Source: Plasmodium brasilianum (lineage: Eukaryota > Apicomplexa > Aconoidasida > Haemosporida > Plasmodiidae). From it: DNA of 64,000 nucleotides. The number at the start of each line of letters is the position of its first letter. The first letter of the stretch is position 1. The notes beneath the pieces are model-generated. The model was not told where the DNA came from. It saw nothing but the letters and a program-made list of their open reading frames with translations, and made no database searches. Shown here one piece after another: positions 13,264-26,184 of this stretch. The stretch lies in assembly GCF_023973825.1 (NCBI RefSeq), contig NC_090120.1, forward strand, positions 124,001 to 188,000, written 5' to 3'. A program made the translations under genes and the position numbers.

Positions 13264-14028
13264 TTAATCTTTATATAAGTCTACTTTACGGAAAGAAGGA
13301 TATGCCGTATTATATATATCATCTTTTATACGTGTTAACTTTGTATATGTTTGAAATTTTTTGTAAAAATAAAACATACTTAATATAACTATAAACATGA
13401 ATATCACAAATCCTAGAGTTGATAAATGTAAAGGACCAAATAACTTTAAAACATCTAAATAATTTAATATTTCTAAAACAATTAATAGTATTCCAAGTAA
13501 TATATGGATGCTAGCTAAAACACAAATCTGAAATACTTTTATTTTCATACTTTTTCTTAAATACTTAAAATCAGCATTTGCCATATAACTAACTACATTT
13601 TTATAATATATTTTGTCTAGCTTTCTATTTTTTACTGTGATTGCCGTTTTAGTATTAGATAATTCCTTTTGTTTGCATTCTCCATTATTTTTCATTTCCA
13701 TCTTTATCCATTTAATATTTGAATGTTCTTCCTTTTTATGTACCGCCATCATTCGACACAATCTCACATCAAATTTTATAATAAATTTTCTATTATCATA
13801 TGGGGATCTCTGATAATGGTTCGAAAAAAAAAAATATATTTGTTATTTAAAGAAATATGTAATATCTTGCTTAAAAATAGAATTAATATAAAATTTGAAA
13901 AATATGGAAAATACAAATATAATTAAATAATATAATCATACCATATCATTGTTAAAATGACATATCCAAAATAAAAGGATAAACACCACAGTTTTAATTA
14001 ATAAATATTGCAAAATATTTTGCTCCAT
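13264..14028 (-). CDS. Exported protein with fam-l/m-type signal exon
   Basis: Exon 1 is 14028-13942 (29 codons, starting MEQN, core VVFILLFWICHFNNDM) and exon 2 is 13809-13264, phase 0; product 210 aa. Exon 1 and the start of the intron (gtatgattatatt) are near copies of those of the fam-l-like genes. Exon 2 is different. Where PEXEL is expected it reads RLCRM, which lacks the Leu at position 3 and the acidic or Gln residue at position 5. The middle is Lys/Glu/Asn-rich. Two membrane segments follow (ICVLASIHILLGILLIVLEI and STLGFVIFMFIVILSMFYFY), then a polar tail ending VDLYKD. It is probably a diverged member of the fam-l/fam-m superfamily. Whether it is still exported is open because of the degraded motif. 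Confidence 0.82.
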
Positions 14029-17000
14029 GATATATTTTCTTAATATTTTAATATATTCACAATGAAAAATAATTAGCAATGCTGTAATATACAACAAATA
14101 TAGAAGGATACTACTTTCAATGTTTTAATTTTGTTTCATTTTTTATATTTTCATAAATTCTCACTAAAATATGAAGATAATATATTGCATTATATAAAAA
14201 AATTTAATTTAAAAAAATAACTTAAAATATTTATCATTATATTTTTTTATAATAATGAATCTCCAATTATAATAATCTAATTCGAATTTTAACTTAAATG
14301 TCCAAAATATAAAAATTAATTATTTAGCACTACAGTAATTATTGACGTATTATATGGAATAATTTAAAAAAAAAAAAAAAAAATTTATATCGACATATTT
14401 TTAAATATTCTTTCTATTTATCATATCAAATATATATAATGTGGAGACTGAATAATAATATACATTAACTTTTTAATTATAAATTTAAAATATATATTGA
14501 ACTAGGCATGCTAATTTATACAAACTCTGTCATATAGTTGTTCACTGTTATAATTGAGGGTAGTTAATATAAAATAATAATTAAAAATTAATATTTAAAA
14601 AAACAATTTTCCATTTTAAAAAACTACAGGTTATTCCGAAATAATTATATTTAAATTAATATATGCATAAAATATAATATATTATTCTAAATATTTTTTT
14701 TCGTAATACATAATATCTGAAAATTTTTATAATATAAAAAGTTTAAACAATAATAATTATTTTTTTATCATAAATATATAAAATATATTGTTCATTTTTT
14801 GGAATACATTTTAATAATATTCAATAATATATTATGAATTTATTAATTCACAATAATTTTACAAAATATTCATCAAACAAAAATTAATATTTATATTTAT
14901 GTATATAAAAATAAATATATCTTAAAATAAATTAATAATCCACTGCATGCAGTAACAATAATTTCAGAAATATTTCATTCTGTATATATCTAAAAATAAA
15001 ATTTATATATATTATTTTTTGTGTTAATGTACATAATAAAATAATAATAAGCTCAACAAAAATTATCATTAATTATTTTTTATTATGAAAAACGTTCGAC
15101 AAATTCATAGTTAATTACTTGGTTCCTTATATAAACATACTATGACTAAAATATTTAAAAAAAAATAAATTCAAAATCAAGTTAATATTGTTTATGGAAA
15201 TTCATTTAGTAAATATAATAATGTAAATCCTAATATTATTGTTCATTATTATAAACAATACGAGTAAAATGTTTAATATATAATAAGAACAAAATATTTT
15301 TTCAATAATACATGAAAAACTTCGTAGTTTCTTAAAAAAAATTAATAAACAAAAAAATAAAAAGAATACGATTACATTTAAGCTACAATATATGAATTAC
15401 AAAAATAATAACACGGTAATTAACACAATAAAATTATTATTCCATAACATTAGATATATATAGTTATTTTATGAGTTAGAAAGGTATATATTTTATTTAC
15501 TTTCTATAGTTCATTATATGGTCGCCATATATTTGGATTCATTCAAAACATACATTTTTATAAGGATAGTCCTCAAACGATTTTAATAATTAGTAAAAAT
15601 TTGCATATTGTATTACATTATGAGATACTTTTTAAATGTATATATATCTTATACTATAAAATGATTCTGAATACTTATGTTATACGTATATTAAACTTAG
15701 AATTATTTAAAATATATAAGCTATTTTCTTTCTTTTATATATATATATACCTAATTTATTATGTAATTAAATTTCAAGAAATTTTACTTAGATATTATAT
15801 TTAAACATGAATATACATTACCATGATTAAGTAATGTTTATGTAATAAATATATAACATTACATATAATTGAATAAATTTTTCTCGCGTGCATTAACGTA
15901 TGCATATGAACTGAACTTTCTATTTTTCATTCTTTTTATATATATTTTTTTTTTTTATTTCTTATAGAAGTGCTTATAAGACAGTGCAATATAGTTTTTT
16001 CATACACATATGTTAAAATTATGTTTCGTACTTAGCAACTTTATTTTATAATTACCTTATATTATTCAGATGTATATGAGAACTAATTATTTTTATTTAC
16101 TGAATTACATTAAATATACAGAGTAGCGATTATGTTATTTTTTATAAATTCACACTGAATCATATATAACAAAATAAATTATTTAATCATATAGAACAAA
16201 ATTTACAATATACTTAAATTACTATGATCATAAAATTTTAATGTTTTAACTTCATTTCTCATTCCCCAACTAAAATATAACTTGCTTATTTCATATTAAA
16301 TTATTATAATATCACACTTTATTTTATTTTTTTAAAATAGATTACTTATAATTTAATATTAAAATTTATATTACTTTATATCATATAAAATTTCAAAATC
16401 AAATAAAATTAGATGCTCTATTTTTTATCCTGAACAATAATAATAAAATTCATTTAAATATTATTAAAATAATAATGTTATAAAATATTTTTGTTTTCAG
16501 TGATGCAGTACATTTATTAAATTCAATTAAGCTTATTTATAGATTATAATGCATATTTAATAAATATATTTTATTTTATAATTTAATTATAATATGTGTA
16601 ACTGCAATTCTAATTTTTTTTCAATGGTAACTTAAATATTAATACAAATTAAAAATTCTTGCCATGTGAAATTAAAAATTATTTCTTTATTAAAGTTCCT
16701 ACTAGCAATATTTTCATTCAACACATGTTGGTTATGCGTATACACTAGTCGTATATTCTCTACGTTCTTAAAGTACATTTAAAATAAAAAAAATATATGC
16801 ATGCATAATTTTATTGACTAAAAATACTATTTAAATGTAAGAAAGTGTAATAACTAAAATGTATATTAATGTTATATAATAATTATCATTTAAATCTTTA
16901 AAAAAGCTTATTTAATAAATGAAACTTTTTCATTAATATAACGAGCAAAAATTTTCATGAGAAGCATTATGTCATTCACATATTTAATCATGCCTCATAA

Positions 17001-18344
17001 AAAAATTAGAATAATTATCTAAAGATATCTTCATAAAACTTATCTAACAACAAATAATATTATTAGTTACTTATTACTTACAATAAAAAAAAAAAAAATT
17101 TAATTTTTTAACTTTTATTTTACTTAATGAGTGTTATAAACATAAAAGAAATAGACATTTCCTTTATAAAATATTGTAATTCTATACAATTTTAGTACAG
17201 TAACATAGAAATTAATATATTTATGTATAATAATAATAATAAATTGAATAAATATATAAAGAAATACTAACACTCTATTATATTAATGGAAAAAATATAT
17301 TTATTTTCGTAATCATTAAACATAATATAATTACTATAGATATAAGTAAATATTTTTAAATTATTATATATTATAAAAAAAAAATAAAGTTTATACATAA
17401 AATATATTAATATATAATTATATTTAATCCATTAATTTTATATTTTAATAATATAATAATATGCATATTTAAATTATTTTCTTATAAAATATCAATATAG
17501 CAAACATTTAATACATTTCTTCGAAAATGAATTAATACAACAATTAAATGTTATTTTAACCATTCATTAAATTGAAAGGATATATAATTTGAGAATTATT
17601 AAATAATTATAAATGATTCATTCCTAATTATGATATATTTTTATTATATTTTTATAACTTTATATTTATATCATGCAAAAAAAACTAATAGTACATTAAA
17701 AAAATTTTGAAAAATATATCTAATAACATATTTCGTATAAAAAATATGTTTTATAATAAATATTTAGTTTATTATTTAATATATATATATATATATACAT
17801 ACATATCGGTACAACAAATATATTATATTCCTTACATTATATATGGAAAAAGACACATTTGTTATTAATTTTAAACTAATAACACATTTTCTTTATAACA
17901 TAAAAAAAAACACAATTATTTTAGACTAGAACAACATACATGTAATAAAAGTTACCATTTTTCATTTCAAATATAAATTATAACACTTTAGTAAAATTAT
18001 ATATGTAGCATTGTTGTATATTTACTTAACGCTCAAACATATATTTTTCATATAGTTCTACTTAAATACAAAAATGCATTTATGAAACCATAATATATAC
18101 TTGATCCAAAATCATTCATCATAATACAATTTAAAAAATATTAAAACAATTACAATGTTAAAAACTAAAAATTTAATTTTTTTTTACTGTAATGTATCAG
18201 AAAAATCATGTGTATATAGGTAAATTTACAAAAAAACTTCAAATTATATATATGTTTGATAAGTGTAAAAATTCAAGATATTACATTTTTTTCTTCATAT
18301 TAATGACTTCTTCGTAAGTCGAAAGATATCTGTTATAACAAATT
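14029..18344. other. Intergenic, no gene seen
   Basis: Long A+T-rich stretch with short poly-A/T and TA runs. The 67-residue frame at 15601-15804 (+) is Ile/Tyr/Leu/Lys low complexity with no splice context and was not accepted. Confidence 0.55.
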
Positions 18345-19310
18345 TTACCTTTTCTTAAATTTAATTTTTTCAAATTTTTTAACTTTTTTATGGTAATAAA
18401 TAATTCCTGATATAAGAGTTATACCAAATATAAAGAAGAGTACGCAATATATTAGAAAATCAAAAAACGGTGTTATATAAAAATCAGTAGTACCATTTCC
18501 ACTACTTTTTGGTACTGAATACTTGAAAAACGAGCCTACAGCGGTTTTCAAGTAATCGTGAAACTTCATCATTATTGACAGACCTAATGAAAATCTCAAT
18601 AACTTATATAACCCCCTCCTAAGGCCACAATTACAAGTAAAATCTAATATTAGTCCTAATGAGAACAATAAAAACAATACTAAAGGCAAAGCAAACCGTA
18701 ATCTGTATTTTTTAATTATTACTTTTTTGTACAACTTATCACTAATTGTTCTGTTGTTTTTAAGAAAATCCTGATAATCAAGTTCCTTGAATATCTTTTT
18801 CTCCATATGAGAATATTTTTTTGTTTCAAACGTACAAGTTTTATTTTTCATATGTTTTTTATGACCTCTTGTATTTCCTGGTGAACTTCCATTTGACTGC
18901 TTCATTTGTGTTTTCACACTTTCTTCATTATTACATATATCGTTTCTAATATTTAATCCAATATTTGGTATTTCTTCTTTTGTACATATAAAATTTAAAT
19001 CCATATTATGTGTATACTTTCCTAGTAATCTATAATTCCTTATTTTTAGTATTTTCTTAATCTCGCAGTACTTATCCAATGATATATTGAACATTTTCTA
19101 AAATAATAATATGTAAATATTTGTTATATAATAGTATAAATAAGCGAGAAGTAAAAAAAAGTATTAACAAAAAAAACAGAAAAATATTAGTATTTTGAAT
19201 ATCCTTAAATAATATTATCATACAACATCAATGTAAAAATGACATATCCAAGATAAAAGGATGAACCCAAAAAAATTAATAAATATGATTGTCTTCTGTT
19301 TTTTTCCCAT
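18345..19310 (-). CDS. Exported protein, fam-l-like, two exons
   Basis: Exon 1 is 19310-19224 (29 codons, core GFILLSWICHFYIDV) and exon 2 is 19097-18345, phase 0 across a 126-bp GT-AG intron; product 279 aa. After the splice, FNISLDKYCEIKK leads to RNYRLLGKY, the usual PEXEL position; here the fifth residue is Lys, not E/Q/D. The family block ETKKYSHMEKKIFKELDYQD, then LKNNRTISDKLYKK, is followed by a membrane segment (FALPLVLFLLFSLGLILDF), a Gly/Cys-containing loop, a second segment (FLIYCVLFFIFGITLISGII) and the basic end KFEKIKFKKR. It closely parallels the gene at 2.1-3.1 kb in length, order of parts and the last 40 residues. It is the best preserved fam-l-like copy in the window. Predicted infected-red-cell export; function unknown. 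Confidence 0.9.
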
Positions 19311-22300
19311 TATATAGATACTTAGTATTACAATTTAATCAATATAAAGAAGTTAATAATATTATAATATACATCTAATAATAAAAAGCAAAATTCTTTT
19401 TAAAATTTTTTTTTTATCATTGCTCCTTAAGTACGTAAAAAATATACATAGCTATAATATACTTCAAAACATCTATGATACAAAAATAAATTTAAAATGT
19501 ATTGTATAATATTTATCATAGTCATAATTAAGAAAAACTAACTTTTTTTAAAAAGAAATAATTTGAATTAACTAATAAATATTTATAATATCTAATCTAA
19601 TTATTAATATAGGAAACTAATTATATAATAATTTATTTGTTGTTTTCTTAATAAATTCTGAAATAAATACTTAAATACTTTTTATATTTGAATATTTATT
19701 TTATATAGTATATAGAATGTAGAGAATACATATATTATATATTCCTGTATATATTAAAATAATTACTTATGTTAAGAAAGCTATACCATATTAAATTTAA
19801 ATTTTATAATATTTATTTTATAAAAAGTTCTAATTTTGAATGAAATATTGATTATTATAATAATACAATAATAGAAATAATGAAGAAAATAAATATTTTT
19901 TTTAATTTAATTATAAAAAATGCATTAATTCATCCCTAAGTAGACACAATTTTTTTTTAGTGTATAATATTTTTTTAAAGGAAATATCTAGCGATCTACC
20001 TAATATATGAAGAAATATATATTCTAAAAACAAATAAGGAGTAATTTTTTATTGTTTTACTATAATTCCTTAATATTGCTCCTTTAATTAAGTTTAATTT
20101 ATATCACTGTTTCTGAATTAGAAATCCCTACATTAATTTACATAATTTTATATATTCTCTATTAATTAATTATATATATTTAGAAAAAATATTAAATAAG
20201 AAAAAAAAAAAAAAGAAACTAGAATCAAAAATGGTATAGAAATATTACAAATAATTTTATTAATTTAAAAATATATAAAATGAAGTAAATTTACAAATAA
20301 TTATAGTATATGCATGATGTAATATATACATAAGAAATGAAAATGAATAACAATATATTTTACTAATATATATGGTTTTGTAATTTTTCTGCTTATAATT
20401 TTAGAAGGAATATATATTTTTTTTATTTATTCTTTTAAAGATACATAATATAAGGAACATATTTTTTTGGCGATGCATAATCGATCGACGCCAATATATA
20501 AGTGAATAATATTTTATGAAAAATACTATTAAAATCATAAATATATTATTCCTACAATATGTTGTTCGTTCTATGATTTTTCGAAGAGAATGATAATTTT
20601 AAAATTATTGTATATATACCAAAAATTATATTAATCCTGTAAAATATAACATTATAATATTCTCCTTAACAAGTATTTTTTTCGAATTATAATTAAAAAT
20701 TTAAAAAAGAAAACAAATAGCTAAATTTATAACATTATTTTTAAATTATATAAATTTGCATAATTATATTTGTATTATTTTAATGTATATCTAATCTACT
20801 TCTTACAAGAATGATAAAGAATCTTATTTAGCTTCATTTAGTTTTTCGCACAATTTTTTTGTCTTAGTTTTTTACAAGTAATATTACTACATAAAGAATA
20901 TGATAACCTATTTTTAATATAACCTATTTTTTATATTTACAAAAATATAAATATAAATAAACTATGTAATTTATTTTCTCTAAAAATTAATCTATAAATA
21001 CGCTTTCTCAGTTTTAGAAGAACTGCTTATTTCTAAATATTCAAAATATATAATTCAATATAGTACAGAAATTAAATATTCTTATATAATTCTTTTAAAA
21101 AAAAAAAAAAAAGAAAAAACATATATATATTATTTAATATTTCATTATATTATATATATTTTAAATGTAAAATGTATACATCATAGATTACGTATTATAT
21201 TATATATTAAGAAACTCATTTCAAATTTTAATAAGTTTTTCTTATTAATAATACTAATTTTGTAAATACTATATTTTAGAACAAATGTTTATTATTATTA
21301 AAAAATATTCATTATCATAACAGCAAGATAGTAATAATAGTGATTTAAAAAGTAGAATTTTACAAAAATTATGTATTATATTAATTATAAAAATAGAATT
21401 CCTTATGTTATATTATGTGTTTAAAAAATCATATTAATAAGATACCTAACAATATATATAAAAATAAATATTTCTACAGTAATTAAAAAAAAAGAAAAAA
21501 ATAATTATTCATTTTTGTAGCATAATTTTGAAAATAAGAAAATTTAAATAATTTTAATATATATCATTATTTGTCAATGAAATTCTTTTAAATTCATGTA
21601 ATTAATTTCTCTTTGCTGTTTTTTTATTAAAAATAAATATTAAGTAGAAATATATATAGTAAATAATAATGAGTAAAAAATGGATAAAAATTATAATTTC
21701 CTTAAAAATATTTAATATGATTTCTTCAGTTCTAATGCATATCAAATGAAATAAATTTAAAAATAAGAATAATTTACACGATATAATATATACATAATAA
21801 ATAAAGTATATTTTAATATAATATGTTTTCTAGTAATATTATTCTCATTATATTAGATAGAATATATTATCTTTTTATTTATTTTTTTGAAAATTAATAA
21901 TATCAGGAACAAACGATAAGGTTATAAATTAAACAATGATCATAAATAATTAATATATTATTAAATATAACTTTAAAAAAATATACTATTTCTTAATAAT
22001 TTTCTATTTTATGTATAGTAATCTTTGGTAAGACAATTACTAATATATCATATACAAAGAAACATATTGTAATCATCCAATAATAAAAATTTATATTACT
22101 GTTTACTTTAATAAATATTATTCTTCAAATTAACCAATTAAAAGAATTAAAAAACTATATAAAAATATAGCTAAATTTAAAAAACTATAATTAAATTACA
22201 AAAAAAAACATTTTAAATTAACACTAACATGCTTTTTTCTTTTAATATATATATATATATATTATTTCCGTGACATAATATACTCAGACATTTAGTTTCT

Positions 22301-25300
22301 TTTATATTTGTTCCTGAATATTGCTATGTCACATTTTTAAGTACAGTTAGTGTTTTTATATGAACTGTTCGCTAAAGCATTTTATATATTCATAAGAATA
22401 TTCATATAACTTATAAATATATTTAAAAATTGAACCTTTTCTATAGTAAAATACTCCAATCCTTTTACCTATAAAGCAGATTTTCATATTTTAACAATAT
22501 TCATTATTTTTTAATACTATTTTAAGTTTTTTTTTAAAAAGTAAATATATATTTGTATAAATTATTTAAATTTTCCAAAATTGTTAAGTCATATACCAAT
22601 AAATTAACGTTTTAGGAAAATACTTTATAGTTTCATTATTAGATATATATAACATAACTGTATTTTTTTTTTTTTCTTTTTTTGTATGTATCTCAGTAGC
22701 CTTTTTCTACTTCTGCATCGTATATATTTTATATTTAATAAATTATATTATTATTAATACAAAATAACAAAGTTAATAAAGGATGTATATTAATTTTCTA
22801 TTTCTACAGTATAATTTTTATATTTATACTAGTTATATAATACCATAGGTACAAAAATTAAAATATACATATTCATATTTTATTGAAAATAATATATACT
22901 TTATTTAGATTCATATATAATTTATGGCGAAAACTTACATTTTGCTTTTCTACAAAGAAAAAATATTTGAATTTTTATCCTTTACTATATTTTGAAATAT
23001 AAATTATCTGTTTTATTGTGTCTAAAAAGTGTACATAATTCAATTAACACGTAATGCCTTCTCATCTATGTTAACAAATGTTAATAATTATATAACACTA
23101 ACATAAATATATATGTTATACAAAATGAAATAATTTATGTATACAATTTGATAATATTTATTATATATGTGCTTCTCGTAAATATCATATTATTAATCGA
23201 AAATTTGTACACTCCTTTAAATATGTTAATGAATTACATGAATCTAGAGAATCCGAACAATATGCCATTCTACAAATATCCTTGTTCGTTTGTTTAATTC
23301 AACAAAATGAAGCAACTTCTGATACTTTTGTGTAAGAATTTATCTTTTTATTTTCAATAATTACATTAACATTTATTGCAGTATTTTTCATATTTTTCCT
23401 TTTTTCTAGCACTATAAATTATTTTACTCAAAAGAAGAATATTCTACGCATTACTTTTAAAATGTTCCTACAAGAAGTTCCTGTTTTAATAATGTTGTAT
23501 ATACTAATATAAAAATTATTTAATACTAGTTTATATCACTTGTACTTATCTTCGACATTCAATAAAAACAAATATAAATATATAATGAAAAAAATTCTCC
23601 TATACGGATAAACGATTCTGCAAGTTATAAGCCAGTATTATGCTAACCACACTTATTATAGAACATATACTTTACAGAATTACTATTTATAAATGCTCAA
23701 TAATATATGTCTTTGTACATATAAAATAGAATCCTGTATATTGTAAATGGTATTTATATTAAAAACAATAAAAAAAAAAAAAAAATTAGAATAATTTTTT
23801 TAATAACACTACAAATGTAATAGTATATGAATATGATTCTAATAGGATTATAAAAAATTCATAGATAAGGATTAATGTATAAAGTCTTACTAGATACAAA
23901 AAAAATATGTTAAATTGAAAGACAAATATTTATAGTTTCATTGCCAACAAATGCAAATATTAACGTATATAACCCAGACAAATAAAACAAACGCTAAACA
24001 TAATTTTCATATATATTACAATTCATAAGGAAGAGAACTGGATTTACTAAATCTAAATATATAAAGATTTCATGCGTATACTGAGCACATAATGCTACAT
24101 TTATTCCTTTTTTAAAAGTATATTTTATAGATGTATTATTATACGTCTCTTCAATCGTATTATAACGTTTAAAATTAATAAAATTAAAAGGACATAATTG
24201 TAAATAAAGCACAAATGAAATCAGCTTATATTCATTTTTATTATTTTAAAAAAAAAAAGCATTATTAGTATCAAAATATTGGTAATAATAAACATATTTT
24301 TGCACATTTAAAAATATATGTAATCATTAATAACACTACTTTTTTCACACTTGTATACAAAACTACATAGTAGCATAAACAGAAAAATGATGTTTATTAC
24401 GAAACAAAATAAGGTACATTTCTAAAGGAAGAGTTAATAAACGTTTAATCCTTTTTCACTGGTATGCTCATATGTGGCAGTTAAGAAAAAATAAAATGGA
24501 AGTGGAATATATATTTATAATTCTTCTTTATAATATATATTCAAGTAATTTTTATACATTGAATTAAAATAACATTTTATGGAATCAAATTATTTAGAAT
24601 ATTAATTTTTTATTTAGTTACGTTTATTAATGATCCCGCAAATTATTTGCCAAAAACAACTAACATATTTTTTGAAAAAATATGATACTGTTACACATTT
24701 ATAACTAATAATTTAAAACCTTAAAAAATTTAAACAATATTTAAAAATCATTTTGTTCCAAATACATATATTAATATATTTAACATAATAAACTTTATAT
24801 TATATATAAATTACAATTTTATTACAAAATTAAATAAATACTATTTATTTATTATATATTATTAAGAAAAGACATCTACATTTAATTTATAAAAATATCA
24901 TACGTTCTTTTTTTAATTGAATGACGAAATAATCCTATTTTACTAAAAAGAATAAAGGAAATGGAAACAAAATAAGTGCACATTCTAATGTAATAACATG
25001 AATTTCCTACCAATTTAACACAATTATAATAAAAGCAGTTTTTTTATGAATTTTATGAAACATACATATATTTTACAAACAAAAATATAATTAAAATAAT
25101 ATATATTGTATGGCCGATGTATTAAATTAAACACAAGAAAAATATTAAAATACAAATTTATAAAATAAATCAATCACATTCAATAAAGGTTATGAATATA
25201 TATTATTATATTTTATATATAAACAAATATGCATGTTCAGGTGGTATTATAAAAATAATGTAACTCCATGTACTCTTCTTGTGAGCATAATATTCTTAAG

Positions 25301-25378
25301 AATGCTACATAACTATTTTTTAGAATTTAAAGTTTTTTTTTATAAATAAACCCTACCATTATTACAAATTTGTTACTT
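19311..25378. other. Intergenic with duplicated flank and relics
   Basis: No intact gene. It contains the GAATGTAGAGAATA element (19715-19728), a ~2.8 kb segment duplicated at 60.4-63.1 kb, a 72-residue frame at 23994-24212 (-) of less biased composition, and an open frame at about 24390-24560 (+) containing HWYAHMWQLRKN. The last two look like remnants of genes and are not assigned. Confidence 0.5.
21031..23900. repeat. Large diverged segmental duplication, copy 1
   Basis: Collinear by eye with 60361-63080. Matching landmarks include 21031/60361 (taaatattcaaaat), 21250/60575 (ttattaataat...ttttgtaaata), 22350/61530 (ctaaagcattttatatatt), 23100/62280 (aaatatatatgttatac), 23250/62430 (tccgaacaatat) and 23820/62995 (aatagtatatga). 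Both copies lie upstream of a fam-l-type gene on the same strand. Many substitutions and small indels show an old event. Boundaries are approximate. Confidence 0.8.
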
Positions 25379-26184
25379 TTATTTATTTAGAGTTCTATAT
25401 TTTTTAATTTTTCTACAGGTATAAATAAAGCCTAATACAATAGATAAGTATATCGCGAATAAAAAACCTAAAAAAATTATAGTCACAGGATAATAATATA
25501 TAGTTTCTACTTCAATTATACCCTTTAACTTAAGCCCTAATTTATAATATACTAATAATACCAATAATAATAAAATGGAAGGAATTAATAATGCTTTTAT
25601 CTTCTTTCTATTTATGGCTGTACACTTTTCCCAAGCGTTCATTTCTTCGTTATTCTTTATTTTGTCAATGGAATGTAATACGCTGAATATTTTTTTTTCA
25701 CAGAATACATCCGCTCTACTAGATAACGAAGAATTACTACTTTTATGCACTTTATGCCTTTTTTCTCTTTTTAATTCACTTTCTTTTAATTCTTTGTTTT
25801 GTAATAATATGTCTTTTTTATTTTTAGATATATGTTCTTCATCTAGCACTTTATTAAATCGTCCATTAAAATTTCTATTCACTGAATGATGTGCTAACTG
25901 TCGATTAGTTGTTAAGTATAAATCTCTATCTAACTTATACTTCTCATCCAATAACCCATTATAGCTCTTCTAAAGAAAAAAAAAGTAAACATATTATTTA
26001 TAAGAACATATATTTCCATGCTAAGAAAATGTTATTTTTAAAGATAAAATATTCAGTAACAAAAAATAAAGTATTATACGAAATATTATTATAATACCAA
26101 ATCATTGTTATAATGAATTATCCAAATTAAAAGAGTAAAGATAAAGATTTTAATAAAAATGATGGAATTGAAATTTTTTTTCAT
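25379..26184 (-). CDS. Exported protein, two exons, fam-m/l-type signal
   Basis: Exon 1 is 26184-26098 (29 codons, core IFIKIFIFTLLIWIIHYNND) and exon 2 is 25969-25379, phase 0; product 225 aa. An in-frame ATGATG four codons upstream could also serve as start; the inner ATG is chosen because it gives the 29-codon exon seen in the paralogues. After the splice, LDEKYKLDRDLYLTTNRQLAHH has a PEXEL-like RQLAH with His in the fifth position. A long Lys/Glu-rich linker follows, then two membrane segments (ALLIPSILLLLVLLVYY and PVTIIFLGFLFAIYLSIVLGF) and a basic tail. The fam-l block ETKKYS...LDY is absent, so it is a separate subfamily. Role unknown; likely exported. Confidence 0.84.

Noticed and set aside
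13613..13926. Two plus-strand frames overlapping the gene at 13.3-14.0 kb
   Set aside because: They overlap an exon and intron of the well-supported minus-strand gene and have no family features.
15601..15804. 67-residue plus frame
   Set aside because: Low complexity, no splice context, no motif.
25575..25889. 104-residue plus-strand frame opposite the exported gene at 25.4 kb
   Set aside because: The minus-strand model has signal exon, splice sites and membrane segments; the plus frame is its shadow.
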